Notes under the pieces: model-generated | Databases searched by the model: none | What the model was told of the DNA's origin: nothing | The model's input: the letters and a program-made list of their open reading frames with translations, nothing else | Made by a program: the position numbers and the translations under genes | From: Heterohyrax brucei | Taxonomy: Eukaryota > Chordata > Mammalia > Hyracoidea > Procaviidae | Direction: 5' to 3' | DNA length: 64,000 bases | NCBI GenBank assembly: GCA_028571685.1 | Contig: CM053146.1 | Coordinates: 63,893,431 to 63,957,430, forward strand | Shown: positions 1 to 11,312 of the stretch, piece after piece | How positions within the stretch are numbered: position 1 is the stretch's first letter | Layout of the letters: each line of letters begins with the position of its first letter

Positions 1-1959
1 TGGAATCAAATCCTTCCCCTTGGAGAATTTTAAGGTTCATAATTTTAACCGGTTATTCAAATCTGGAGGCAGTCAAAATTAAAGACATTGACGAATAACA
101 GGTGTATTCAGGAATTTGGTTTCTAGGATGCTCTTAGCCTTTTTCCTCATGAGACTGCACTTTATATGTTTGACCAACTGCTGGTTGCCTGGTTCTCATC
201 TTTTTCAGTATCAGATTTTACTCATAACAGGTGTAGCCCTACTTAATGCCAAACTGCAAGTTTTCATTAGAATGAGAGCTACTTAATTTGGCTAGGATTT
301 CATTACTGCTTGTAGAGTCTGGTGCATATATGGTCATTGTGACGCTAGTAACATTGAATTTCATGTGATAAGTTTTAAGTTATTTTACTTACTGCTGAGT
401 ATTACATCCTATTTCTCACACAAGAAACTATATGTTGTTTCCTGACTGCACAATAAAAATCTTAGCATGACTTGATTTCCCCGAAACATGACATTTCTGC
501 ATAAACTCGTGTTAATCCAAAGTGACTGGGGAATGGCCAAATACTTTTTCTGAGTTACTGTATAGGCCCTGTATCAAATAACATTTAACACTTAATTTTA
601 TTAAAATAAGCATATTGCCAGAACATCATTGAATTATAGTTGATCTTTAATTCAGTAGTCCTAGAGAACGAGTGGACTGTTAAACCTTTTGGCTATATGG
701 AACTTAGGTAAAATTTCACTTTATTACTAATTATCCCTTAAACTCTGCAAAATGACATGTTCATTTTTAAGTAAATGTGTTCCTGATGTTGCTGTGTAGA
801 TTTCATCATAAGCTTTTCATTCATGCCTGGGTATACAGAAAAGAAGAAACCAATTCTTAATGATATAAAGAGGAGGACCAGGGTTAGCTTTTAACCTTAG
901 AGAAACAAGCCTTTGCTTTGATTAGAATTGTTATTATGGAGAATTTTTTCTTCGGTCCACGTAATTTCTTTCCAGGGGAACATTTACTCTCTACTGGGTC
1001 AGTGCCAAAACGTCCTTGTCATTAGTTCTCTGAAGGCTGTTAATTTTTATTTTTTCCCCTCCAGTTTTGGCTCATCTGATATTCATCCTAGGAACTATAC
1101 TTGCTTCTTTACAAGCCTTGTTATTTCCAGCATCAAGTTTAGGTCCTAAGCTGTCTGTCATGGCTGAGGCTGCCAACTCCCCGGGGTCTTAGGACTGGAT
1201 GTCCATACCAAAACTTCTCGTCAGTCACAGTCTTCCACGACAGGTCTGCCGTGCTCTTTAATCAGAGCCAGACTCATGCGAGGCAACAGTTAGTAATGAT
1301 CTTGGGCTCCCATGCCTTTCAGACAGTCCAGGCAGTGAGCATAGTTGGCCTTTGAAACTTCCAGTTTCAAAGCACATGATTTAGGGGAGTTTATTTCCCT
1401 CTTTGGTCTTTCAGAGCAACTACTTTGTTTTTAATCTTTTCATCACAATAATTCCCACATTATGGCTTTTCACTAATACATACCAACTTGAAAAAGGAAT
1501 GGGAACATTTTTCACAAAACATCTGTATGGTGTGTGCCTTTTCTCTCTTAACTAGAACCTGGTTGAATTAGTTTAGGAACAAAGCGTGGAATTTTAAATC
1601 TTAGTGGTGTTATATCACAAGATAATTGGGGGAAATACTTGGAACTGAACCATTCATATGTTGAGCTCGGTGCCAAGTGTCGTTATATAAGTCAAGTTAA
1701 TCACAGCTAAGTTTCTCTGTAAATAGAAGCTTGGTTAATCTAGTGAGACCACTCTGAAACTTGGGTGATACTATCGCCTGCAGTATAGAAAAATGTCGTT
1801 CTCCTGTTTCTGATTAAATCCAAACTTTGTTGCAAAGACAAAAAAAAGTTGATTTTTATGTACTTGAACTGGCAGCCATAGAAATTTATGAAATAATTTA
1901 TGTTTAAAAAATTGATGTCAGCTTTTCATATCCCTTGTAAATTACTATTGCAGATTATC
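1..1959. other. Single-copy intron sequence, no feature recognised
   Basis: AT-rich sequence with stop codons in all frames. I see no SINE, exon-like or conserved-domain signal. Short open stretches, such as one near 928-1149, lack coding character. Confidence 0.6.
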
Positions 1960-1974
1960 TTGAACTCTACTTTT

Positions 1975-2098
1975 TTTAATTTAATTTTTTTTATTTTTTA
2001 TTTAATATGACTGAGTGAAAATGTACATTCCCATATAAATTTACATGCCCACCTATATGCAGCTTCTACTGCTCTCCCTGTCCAGTAACAGCACACTA
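1975..2098 (-). mobile_element. 5'-truncated L1 3' end, 124 bp, with TSD
   Basis: A T-rich start, equal to the reverse-complemented A-tail, is followed by GACTGAGTGAAAATGTACAT. The same sequence occurs at 6072, 37412 and 41141. A perfect 15-bp TSD, TTGAACTCTACTTTT, lies at 1960-1974 and 2099-2113. This is a classic target-primed insertion of only the last ~120 bp of an L1. Confidence 0.85.
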
Positions 2099-2113
2099 TT
2101 GAACTCTACTTTT

Positions 2114-3537
2114 ATGTTGAACCTATTTTGAAAATTTGCAAAGTACAGAGTTAAATTTTGTACTCTTTTAAAAAATACAGAATTTTTTAAAAGTATTAAA
2201 AAGTCTTTCCTCAACACATATCACTCAGTGAAAATGCCACCTGTATGTATCTACTTTAAACTATTGGTAAAATTTTAACAAGTGCTAAAATTCAAGTTAT
2301 GGTATATAGGAATATTCCTATATACCTACATAGTATATAGAACTATTTAATATTTGAGATATTAAATTATTGAAAGTGAATTCTAAAGAATTAGCTAAAT
2401 TTTCCTTAACAAAGATTGTGTTTTTACCTAGAACATCCTTCTCGGTGGGCAAAAAAAAAAAAGTCTTTTCGATTCTGGAGACTATAGAAGCATGAGGAGA
2501 AAACAATGTTCAAAACTTGAACAGTTTTTTGGGGGAATGTAAATTCATATTATCCCCACTATTCCATCAGTACACATGAACATTATATTTCTCTTGACCT
2601 TGAGTTAAGACTGAAGCAGCAAAAATCAGTATTAAACCATAGTAGTGGGAATGTCTTTGTAAGGACATCTATTTTTTTTCTTCTCCCTGGCCTTGTGTTA
2701 AGGCCTTGATCTAAAATAAACAAATGAGGCACTATCTTTATTTTAAAGCTCTCCGGAGAGGTTTACAACCATCTACACAAGTTTGTTTTAAATGACCTTT
2801 ACTATCAGATAACTTTCTTGTTGCTGTTATTAAATTATTGTTTACTTTAAAATTAAATAATCACTGTATTTTAGCATTGGGCGTACCCTAGTATCAAATC
2901 TGGGACTAGCAAGAGTATAAGATGGGTGTAATAGTGATGTATAAAGTGAATTGTTTTCCATACAACAGCACATTTTAGAAAAGAAGTGGGGGAAAAAGTC
3001 CCATGTATAATAGCAAAAGAAACCTTAAATGTCATCCTAAAAAGAAATACACAAGTTATATATTGAATAAAGTGCTAAGCCTTTACTGAAGGATGTAAAA
3101 GAAGACCTGAATAAATAGAAAGGAATACCATATTCCTGAATGGGTAGACACTTTATTTTAAAGTGACTAATTCTTCCAGAATAACTGCATATTCAGTTTA
3201 ATCCCTAATCAAATCTCAGCTATTTAAAAATACAGTATAATGAGTTTTAAAATTCATCTGGAAGAGAAAATATATAATTTTATTTTGAAATAATTTTAGA
3301 CTCAAGGAAATTTCTAAAGTAGTAGAGTTCTCAGTATTTTTCATGTAATCTCTTAATGTAACTGTTTTACTTAATCATACATAGGACAATGCTCTAGACC
3401 AGGACATTAACATTAATACCATACTATGAGCTGATTTACAGACATTTTTTGAATTTTACCAGTTGTCCCACTAATGTCCTTTACTACCATAGAATCCAGT
3501 GCTGCAGCCCACATTGCATTGAATTTTCATGTCTCTT
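2114..3537. other. Single-copy intron sequence, nothing recognised
   Basis: AT-rich and without repeat motifs or exon signals that I can recognise. Confidence 0.55.
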
Positions 3538-3693
3538 TAAACCCCAAATCTATTGTGCTTGAGTCATTTGCAACTCATAGAAACCCTATAGGATAGAGTA
3601 GAACAACCCCATAGAGTTTTTAAAGAGCACCTAGTGGATTTGAATTGCTGACTTTTTGGCTAACAGATGAGCCACTATGCCACCAGTGTTTCC
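3538..3693 (-). mobile_element. AfroSINE, antisense
   Basis: Contains TTGCAACTCATAGAAACCC, then AGAGTAGAACAACCCCATAG, and ends with GCCACTATGCCACCAGTG. This is the reverse complement of the tRNA-derived AfroSINE, with tail first and head last. Confidence 0.85.
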
Positions 3694-3890
3694 CACGTAT
3701 TCTGTAATCTGGAACAATTCTTTAGAATCTCTTTGTCTTTAACAGTTTTGATACTTTTCAGAGTCCAGGCTAGTTTTGTAGAATATTCACTCAGTTTGGG
3801 TTTGTCTGATTTTTCCCAGGAACAATTGAGGTTCTGAATTGTTGACAGAGTAATGTTGCATCCTTCTCACTACGTCATGTCAGAGGGTAT

Positions 3891-4072
3891 GTGTCATTGG
3901 TAGTGGTACTGTATATTGTGTCCGACTCACAGCAGCTGTCTGTCCCAGAGTAGAACTGCCTCAGGAGGTTTTCAAGGCTGTAATTTTTCCAGGAGCAGAT
4001 CCCCAGGCCTTTTGGGTTTGAACCCCTGACTTTAGTTAGCAGTCTAGCACACAAGCATTGCTCTGCCATGAT
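3891..4072 (-). mobile_element. Long-form AfroSINE, antisense, diverged
   Basis: Shows GTCCGACTCACAGCAGCTGT, then AGAGTAGAACTGCC, and the long-form middle AAGGCTGTAATTTTTCCAGG absent from the short SINE. The head follows as GTTAGCAGTCTAGCACACAA. It is more diverged than its neighbours. Confidence 0.75.
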
Positions 4073-4074
4073 TT

Positions 4075-5245
4075 CTTTGTTGTTACGAGTTACTACTGGT
4101 GATGTTAACCTTCATCATTTCATTAAGGTAGCATCTGCCGGGCTCTCCAATTGTAATTGTTACTGGTTTTCTCTTTGATAAGCCTCTTAGTAAAGGGGTA
4201 CTTTGAGGCTACACAAATTCTTCATTTCTCATCGTACTTTATCCACTAATTTTGATACCCATCAGTGTTTGTTGCCTGAAACTGTTGTTTCTATAGTATT
4301 TGTGAAGTGGTGGTTTTCTATTTTCATCATTTCTTAGTAATAATTCTACTGGAAGAGCTGTCCCATTTCTCCCATTTATACTTAATAATTTTTAATTCTG
4401 TGGAGATTTATTCTATCAGTTCTAATTTCCTACTGTCATGCTTTTTTTTTCCTCTCAAATTGTCCCAGATTTGGCCACTGTGAGTGCCTTTAAATTGCCT
4501 CCTATGTCCTTTTGATGTGCTGTCATAATTTTTTAGCACTTTCCTACCCTCTGGCACTACAAATTGTGTCAGGCTTATCTTTACACTTCCCTTGCTTCAG
4601 CTCTGGAATCAACTCTGGCTCATTTAGAAAGCAAGCTCTGGTTACTAGTTGAGTTCATTGCTATTGGATGTTTTTGTTTCCAGGCCTTCTTAGCAGATAA
4701 GCTAGGAAATATATGCAGGTTTACACATACACACACTTATATGTATTGATCAATTGTCTATGTATAGATACAGATAACTAAAAGCTATGAATTCACAATG
4801 ATGCATCTGATTCCCATGGAATATTGTAGCATTTATTTAATTTGTATAATTGTGTTAGAAACCTAGTTCATTATCTACTTTATTACAGTATGTTTTCTTA
4901 ACTGCTCAATGGTACTGTGTATGAAAACTAGAGAAACAGATGTTGTTGAAATTCGTCTTTCTCCAATGTTAGTTTTTTTCTTTGTTATGTCTCCTAGGAA
5001 GCTTGAAGTCAAATGTTTGTTCATTTGTAGCAAATGGACCCCTGAGTTGGTGTAGCAAGTTGATTCATTTCAGTTGTTGAGTTTATTTTTAAAAACTGTT
5101 CATACATTGATAAATTGAATCTAGGTTCAGGCAGAAGGCCTGATTTTAATTCCTGTGGTGTCAGTTTGGAGTTTCCCTGGTAGTCATTCCGCAGTATTCA
5201 TCATTTATTGTGTTAGAAATAGTGGTCATTTGGGGGCCAGTGGTG
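4075..5245. other. Single-copy intron sequence
   Basis: No repeat or exon recognised apart from a very short CA-rich patch near 4724-4735. Confidence 0.55.
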
Positions 5246-5253
5246 AATTAGGC

Positions 5254-5442
5254 CAGGGCTTTTCAACCTACTGACATTTTGCGGCTGGGTAGTGAGTTCT
5301 TTGTGTGTGTAGCTGTCCTGTGCATGATCTTTACCATTGTATGCCCATGGCAAACTCCCTGTCCCTCAAATCATGACAACCAAAAATATCAGATTCTCTG
5401 CTGGGGACAAAAATCACTGCTTCCCATGGTTGAGAACCACCA
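5254..5442 (+). mobile_element. MER5A-like hAT-Charlie MITE with 8-bp TSD
   Basis: Terminal inverted repeats CAGGGCTTTTCAACC and GGTTGAGAACCACCA bound a 189-bp element. Internal ACATTTTG, CAACCAAAAATATC and GGGGACAAAAATCACTGC match the eutherian MER5A family. The 8-bp hAT-type TSD is AATTAGGC (5246-5253) against AATTAGAC (5443-5450). Strand is nominal. It is non-autonomous and long dead. Confidence 0.85.
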
Positions 5443-5450
5443 AATTAGAC

Positions 5451-5997
5451 GACATAGTTCTCTGATTGTGATGAATGTCAAATGCTGGGGAGGTATGTAG
5501 TTAAGCCTCTAATTTAGGGGGAGGAGAGGTATTAATGAAGATATCCCTGAAGAAGTAATTCTGGAACCTGAAGTTGGAGTAAGAGTGAGCTGGATGAGAG
5601 AGTTGATGGTAGTGGACATCGGAAGAGCAGTAGGCAAGGGCCTACATCAGGCTTCCCGATTTTCTGCATCTCCATTGAGCCATCAACTTCAGTTGTGTTT
5701 CACTTCCCTCTCTCATTGCACCTCTCCCTTTCTTTGCATTATTTGACCACTGAATGAAGAACATTTCTTCTACTTTTACTTCCTCTTGGAATCCTTGTGG
5801 TACTTGCTGCCCCTTGGGACTAGAAGGTTCACTTGTTCTGGTTCAGACTTTTGGTTCAGAGTCCTGTTGCCACCCTGACCTTGGTGTGTTATATTTAATA
5901 TATATTTCACTCTCACTCTGGACGATGAAACCTTGAGATGTGCTGTTCAGGCCTTGTTTATTCGGACATCTTGGTGCCGATTGCTCAGCCCTCTCCA
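5451..5997. other. Single-copy intron sequence
   Basis: No recognised feature. It leads directly into the left copy of the duplicated segment at 5998. Confidence 0.5.
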
Positions 5998-6554
5998 GAC
6001 TATTAGTGGCTTGGTACTGATCTGGAAGTAGCTCTACATTTGGTTATAAGAGAAAAGTTTGGTAAATTTTTTTTTTAATTTTTATTTTTATTTAACATGA
6101 CTGAGTGAAAATGTACATTGCCATATAAATTTACATGCCCACCTATATGCAGCTTCCGCTGCTCTCCCTGTCCGGTGACTGCACACTATTCCTCTCTGCT
6201 CCATACATGTTTCATCCTCCCAACAGCCTCCTTTCCCCTCCTTTCCATCCACTCCCCTTCCTCCAGCCAGAGGTCAGCAAGATGATATCCTATAGATGTA
6301 TAGAACCATAAAGTGCTTCCAATATATGGTCACTCTGCATTGCCAAGTCCAATCCATTCTGGTAAATTTTTAATTGTGGCATTTTACTAATGCCTAAATT
6401 ATAGACTGATAAAGAAACAGTTACTTAATGTCAGTATAATAATGGTTTATTCGTCTTCTCAGTTTAATTATCTATGCTCTTTTATTTTCCAACACTGGGG
6501 CATAGCTGGAAGCAATTTATTAAACATTTAACCTTTTGCGTCATTAAAATATAG
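5998..6554 (+). repeat. Left copy of a duplicated segment, split by an L1 3' end
   Basis: With the L1 at 6072-6359 removed, this is collinear with 7639-7893. Shared landmarks are GCTTGG(T/C)A followed by TGGAAGTAGCTC/TGGAAATAGCTC, TTTTAATTGTGGC, AAGAAACAGTT, GAAGCAATTTATTAAA and TCATTAAAA. Similarity is roughly 70% by eye. It could be a local duplication or two copies of an old dispersed repeat. Confidence 0.65.
6072..6359 (-). mobile_element. 5'-truncated L1 3' end, 288 bp, with TSD
   Basis: A T-rich start is followed by GACTGAGTGAAAATGTACAT and TATAGATGTATAGAACCAT, the antisense of a recurring L1 3' UTR. The TSD TGGTAAATTTTT lies at 6060-6071 and 6360-6371. It sits inside the left duplicated copy and is absent from the right copy. 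Confidence 0.88.
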
Positions 6555-6639
6555 TATCTGGCACTGACAGTTGACAAGTGTTTGTTGAACTGAGTCAGAT
6601 TATTTGTGTAAAAGGATATGCTTATCCTTGGTAACAGGT

Positions 6640-6840
6640 AGCATTGGTAGTTAAGTTGTGCTAAGGTACCATTGAGTCGGCTCTGATTCGTGAGAGCCTT
6701 ATGTCTAACAAAACATAGTGTTGCCAGGTCCTGTGCTGTCCTCCCAATTGTTGCTATGTTTCAGCCCATTGTTGCAGCCCCCATGGTAATTCATTTCATT
6801 GAAGGTCTCCCTCTTTTTTGACTGACTCTTACTTATAAGC
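6640..6840 (-). mobile_element. RTE LINE 3' fragment, antisense, decayed
   Basis: GTACCATTGAGTCGGCTCTG, GCCAGGTCCTGTGCTGTCCT, CCATTGTTGCAGCCCCCATG and AAGGTCTCCCTCTTTTTT align in order with the better-preserved antisense RTE at 58792-59625. Confidence 0.7.
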
Positions 6841-6879
6841 ACCAGAAACCAACTCTAATTTATTTACAACTTCTCTTCT

Positions 6880-7450
6880 TTAAAAAAAAAAAAAAAAGAG
6901 TGAGGGAATTTATTGAGAGATTAGGTCTGATTTGGGGCAAGATCAAAGGGAGGCAGCTCAGTCAGAACCATTACCCCAAATGATTCCCCAGGTCATGAGG
7001 ACAACCTCTACCACACGCTCAGTGTTCTTCTTTGTACCACTGATGTCAGCAATTTGGTCAGTGCTGCCACTGCTACTTCTGCAAGCTGTTGATTAGCACT
7101 GGCAGTCAGCCAGAGAGAATAAGGTACAGTGAGTAATTCTTTACATGTGGTGTAGGTGTGCTTGAATGCCTGAACTTGGTTCACATACTTGGTTGCTAGC
7201 TGCAAGAGAGGCTGGAAAAGTGAGTATCTGAATTTTTTAGCATCTGAAGGGTAAGCTGGATGTTCCATCAAGACATGCATTGTGGAGAAGTCTTGACAAT
7301 CTTGGACATTGGGTAAATCCTCTCCCCTTCATAAAGTAACAAAGCTCAGGTATCTAGTATCACTTGTAATAGTTGACTGTGTCCATAAAACAAGTAAATG
7401 GCCCAGCTAATGTTTTGGACTTTTTCCCCCTGCCAAGCCAAGTGCTGTCA
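6880..7450 (-). pseudogene. Possible retropseudogene, unidentified
   Basis: The minus strand from 7280 down to 7008 is open for 90 codons with balanced, coding-like composition (for example MEHPAYPSDAKKF and QQLAEVAVAALTKLL). It then stops and reaches an AATAAA near 6910-6916. Collinearity of ORF, stop and poly(A) signal suggests a retrocopy. However, the bases following the signal on the minus strand are T-rich rather than A-rich, so no proper tail is visible. I cannot name the parent gene. A chance ORF remains possible. Confidence 0.35.
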
Positions 7451-7638
7451 AGTTGGATCCGCTATCTAAAATGTGTGAGCTAATAAAAGCTCGTAGTTGG
7501 TAGTGTTGTGTTTTTTTTTTTCTTTTAACTCTGGAAATAGTGATCTCATACTGAAAGAATTAACTGGATGAGGCCCTCCTGCCTTCCCTAGAGGGGGTTG
7601 GTCCCTCTCTGTCTCTTAAGTGCCTTCTACTTTCCCTA

Positions 7639-7893
7639 GACTCTCTAGTTGCTTGGCATTGGTTTGGAAATAGCTCCAAATTGGGGCAGGAGAGCAAAGT
7701 TCAGTGAACTTTTAATTGTGGCCCTGCCTCAATTAAAATATAAACGGATTAAGAAACAGTTGCTTATTATGCCCAAATAATAACTATTTATTAGTGTTTT
7801 CCTTTCCGTTGTTTATTTTTTAAGCAGAAAAGCTTTGTTTGAAGCAATTTATTAAAAAAATATTTGACCTTCACCTTTCAATCATTAAAACCC
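7639..7893 (+). repeat. Right copy of the duplicated segment
   Basis: Collinear with 5998-6554 once the L1 there is removed. It carries the empty-site equivalent of that insertion at about 7700-7714 (AGTGAACTTTTAATT). Confidence 0.65.
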
Positions 7894-8540
7894 AGGTGGT
7901 TGGCTCAGCATGCTTGTAATGGTGTTAATTAAGCACTGGATAGTCTTTAAGCTTGTGTGTGTGTTGAATTAATATGTTAGCTTTGCATCTAATCCTTCAC
8001 TTTGAATTTGAAGTAAAAGGAAGCTATTTGCTTCTAAAGTTTAAAAGCCATTGATGTATTGTTAAACTTTGGATTTTAAGCCTTTCCAGGCTACAGTTGG
8101 GCTTTCAGTAGTACTTTCTAAAAATGCTTTAATACAAACAGTGCTTTGTTTTATCTGGAAAATATGAAGCTGCTTTTGATTATTCTGTGCTCCATTGCCC
8201 ATTTTCTGTGGTCGTGGGCTATTATTTAGGAATTTAGTGGAGTGACTGTCTTGCTGAGCTATGGATATTTGGTAGCTTGTTGTTAACTAACTCTGAAAAT
8301 GTTTCCCAAGCAACAAAACAAGCAGAAATAATTCAGTCTAAAAGTATTGCATTTCTCATTTACCAGGGCATTTAAGCAAAATCTGTAAAATATTAGCACA
8401 TGATTTAAATACAGAATGGAATCAGGCTGTTAGTAGGATTGGGATGCCCTCCTTGTGGTTTGATCTGTGCCTTCATTGTATTTCCTCTTTGTTGTGCCCC
8501 ACACATGTTGCAAAATCTAGAGAAGCAGATTTTAGAGTTA
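7894..8540. other. Single-copy intron sequence
   Basis: AT-rich, with no recognised repeat. It looks older and unbroken but gives no exon signal. Confidence 0.5.
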
Positions 8541-8544
8541 GAAG

Positions 8545-8640
8545 ACACAAATTGGCATCCTAGCTCTCCCAGTTAATTGACCTAGGGCAAAGTTCTTAAG
8601 TTTACAGACTTACCTTACAAAGATATTGGTCAGAGTTAAA
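8545..8640 (+). mobile_element. MIR fragment, decayed
   Basis: TTGGCATCCTAGCTCTCCCA, then TTGACCTAGGGCAAAGTTCT, follows the MIR core order (tRNA-like head, then ACCTTGGGCAAGTTACTTAA). Highly diverged. Confidence 0.5.
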
Positions 8641-8849
8641 AAGAAGAGAACTTTTCTGCAAAAAATGTCCAGTTTAACACCTGGCTTATGCTTGATATTC
8701 AGTGAGTCTTTTCTTTCTTGAGAAATATGCGGTCTTAATAAACAAACAAAGCCCTTTTAAACTTCTTTTCCTGTCGAAGAGAAAGTGGGCTTGATCTCAG
8801 GTAAAAGTGTGACGTTCTAAAAGTTGCTGCTTCCATGATTTATAGTCTC

Positions 8850-8907
8850 TAGTGGGTCCCCAAAAGTTGGGGTTGACTCAGTGACATTAGGTTTGGTTTT
8901 GGTTAGT
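8850..8907 (+). mobile_element. AfroSINE 3' tail only
   Basis: GGGGTTGACTCAGTGACATT and TAGGTTTGGTTTTGG are the 3' end of the SINE with no head or body. The TSD is not clear. Confidence 0.6.
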
Positions 8908-9095
8908 TACTGATGTGGCCATCCACTTTGCTTAGTAAAGGCCTTTCTGCTGACCTTATCTTCTACCCTGAAACAAAACTAGGAGAGCTCAATCATTTAT
9001 CTGCTGTATGGTAGATTATAATTTGCTCACACTTTTTCACTTTTGAGCTTGTATTTTGTACTAAATGACTTTTTCTCTTGCTATAAGGATTTCAA

Positions 9096-9295
9096 GGAGC
9101 TGTGGTGGTACACTGGTTATGTGTTCAGCTGCTAGCCAAAGGATCAGTTGTTTGAACTCTACTAACTGCTCTTTCAGAGAAAGAGGCAGCAGTCTGTGTC
9201 CATAAAAATTTCAGCCTAGGAAACCCTATGGGGAAGTTCTGCTGTATCTTCTACGGTCTCTATGAGTTAGAATCTACTTGATAGCAGTGGATTTC
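9096..9295 (+). mobile_element. Long-form AfroSINE, sense
   Basis: Head GTGGTGGTACACTGGTTATG and CAGCTGCTAGCCAAAGGATC, then the long-form middle (CATAAAAATTTCAGCC), AGGAAACCCTATGGGGAAG, and tail CTCTATGAGTTAGAATC. Confidence 0.85.
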
Positions 9296-9674
9296 ATTTA
9301 TGTTATAGAGATTTCAGAAATTGGGATGTACTTTGGGAATACGTTTTAAACTTTGTAAGGTTTCTTACATGTTTCTTTTCAACCTGTTCTTTGTTAATAA
9401 AGGTCTTTATATGAAAGGCCTGTATTCCTGTTCTCTTTGTAGCTTTCCCATATGTTTTAGGGAAACATGAAGGATGAAAGAGAGAGGGAGTGAGTAAATG
9501 TTTACTGAGGTTTTTATCATGTGTGCCTTCTCATCATAAACCAAGCAGGTCTATCTGGAACTCCCTGTTGCTGTGAGGGGCATAATTAGAGAAAGCTCTG
9601 GACTGAGAGGATGAGGAAGTTAAGACTCATCACGGATCTTATATTTTTATGGCCACTAAGTTAAAGACTCAGTT
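9296..9674. other. Single-copy intron sequence
   Basis: No recognised feature. Confidence 0.5.
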
Positions 9675-9840
9675 AAAAACTCTATACGTGCCGCCATCCA
9701 GTCAATTATGACTTTTTGTGTGACCCTTTAGGAGAGAATGGAACTGCCTCGTAGAGTTTTCTGATAAGCTATTGGTGGATTTGAACTGCTCAACTTTTGA
9801 TCAGCAGATGTAGCTCCCAATGCTTAAACCACCAGGGTTC
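9675..9840 (-). mobile_element. AfroSINE, antisense
   Basis: GCCATCCAGTCAATTATGAC, GGAACTGCCTCGTAGAGTTT, TGGTGGATTTGAACTGCTCA and terminal AAACCACCAGGGTTC follow the antisense SINE order. Confidence 0.85.
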
Positions 9841-9906
9841 TAGATGTCACCCTAGAAAACATGACCAAGTTCTCAAATACCAATGGGTATTTACTTGGAT
9901 CTCTTT

Positions 9907-9947
9907 ATGTGTGTTTACGTGTGTGTGTGTGTGTGTGTGTGTGTAAA
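9907..9947 (+). repeat. (TG)n microsatellite
   Basis: An interrupted TG run with about 13 clean dinucleotides from 9920. Confidence 0.95.
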
Positions 9948-9984
9948 TGCAAAAAGAGACTTGATTTTCAACAGAACGATTGAT

Positions 9985-10180
9985 AGCTGCTGTGGAGTGG
10001 ACTCAAACTGGAGACCTTATGCACAACAGAATAAAAGGGGTGCCTGGTTCTGTATCATACTCACAATCCTCTAATGATGACGTGTCCAAAGCAAACAAGC
10101 TGGGCAGTGTTCTGTTGTGATTTATAAAGTTTTTATTGGCTAATTTTCAGAAGTAGATCATCAGGCCTTTTTAGTTTGTA
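9985..10180 (-). mobile_element. RTE/AfroSINE-derived fragment, antisense
   Basis: ACAACAGAATAAAAGGGGTG and CTGGTTCTGTATCATACTCA resemble the antisense RTE 3' region at 58792. The following TTTTTATTGGCTAATTTTCA and ATCATCAGGCCTTTTTA resemble a long-form SINE middle. It is probably a composite of two old insertions. Confidence 0.55.
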
Positions 10181-10189
10181 TATAATATC

Positions 10190-10493
10190 TCTGTCAGGGG
10201 TTGTTTATCCCCTACATTAGCAGATTTTCTAGACAATTTTAAGGTTACCTAGTAAACTTCTTTTCAGTAGTAAATGTTAAAAATCTTTAGATTTTTAATA
10301 GTAAATCAGCATATTCTTATTGTAAGTATGATACCATATTTGAGTAATTATAAAACCTACCATTATCTTACATACTGCTAAGAAACAAACTTTCTTAAAC
10401 TGATGCAATACTATTACTTAGAATGCTTGTATTTAATGAAGGTCTGTTTTAGACTTAAGAGAGTTATTTTTCAATCACCTCTTTTCTGGGGAA
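10190..10493. other. AT-rich intron sequence
   Basis: No recognised feature. Confidence 0.5.
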
Positions 10494-10623
10494 GGAGCCC
10501 TGGTGGTGTACTGCTTAACAGTTCAAATCCATTAGCCACTGCTTGGAAACCATTTGAGACAGTTCTTCTCTGTCCTATAAGGTCACTATGAATCAGAATT
10601 GACTTGACAGCAAAAAGTTTTGG
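10494..10623 (+). mobile_element. AfroSINE, sense, internally shortened
   Basis: GGAGCCCTGGTGGTGTACTG head, then CACTGCTTGGAAACC, CTCTGTCCTATAAGGTCACT and AATTGACTTGACAGC. Part of the B-box region is missing. Confidence 0.85.
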
Positions 10624-10845
10624 CCATATAAACTGTCCAGGGTGTTTTAAAAATTTTATGTTCAAAGTCTGAGTCTTCTAAATAATTTTTTGGTAAGTTG
10701 TCTGTACCCATGTTCTTCCCCACTATATCATCTCTGTGCCATTAAATGCATTGGTGATGCAGCATTTCTTGGACCCTTCCCTATTTTCTCCAGGACTCTC
10801 TCCATGCTACAGTTATCCACTGTGCAAGTTTGATACCAAAACTTG

Positions 10846-11310
10846 TGTTTTAGTAATCTGGTGCTGCTGTCACAGAAATACCAGGAGTGGATGGCTTCAA
10901 CAAAGAGAAAATTCATTTTTTACAGAAACTGGGCCCAAAGTCGACATTTAGGGTGTCAGATCCAGGGGAAGCTTTCTCTGCTGCTCTGGATGAAGGTCCT
11001 TGCTGTCTGTCTTCCCCCTGAGCTGGGAAGTTCTGAGGCACAGGGACCCCAGCTCCTTTCCAAAGGTCACACTCTGCTCCCAGCACAGCTTTTTTTCTTG
11101 TTGATATGAATTCACCCACTCTCTGCTTGCTTCCCTTTCCTTTATAAAACTGAAAGGCACAGTACAAACTTACACAACTGCTGCCCATCCATCTTCTTTA
11201 ATATCGTAGAGGTGAGATTTACCACATGGAGCAACATCACACAATACCAGAAACAAAGGCTAGCCAAATTGCTTCACATATTTTTGGGGGGAGAGAATTT
11301 AGTCCGTGAT
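10846..11310 (-). mobile_element. LTR-like element, family A, antisense
   Basis: Starts with TGTTTTAGTAATCTGG and GCTGCTGTCACAGAAATACC, and ends near CATATTTTTGGGGGGAGAGA. This is the reverse complement of the TG...CA elements at 17491 and 27758. I infer a solo LTR, MaLR-type candidate; the family name needs a library search. Confidence 0.7.
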
Positions 11311-11312
11311 GC

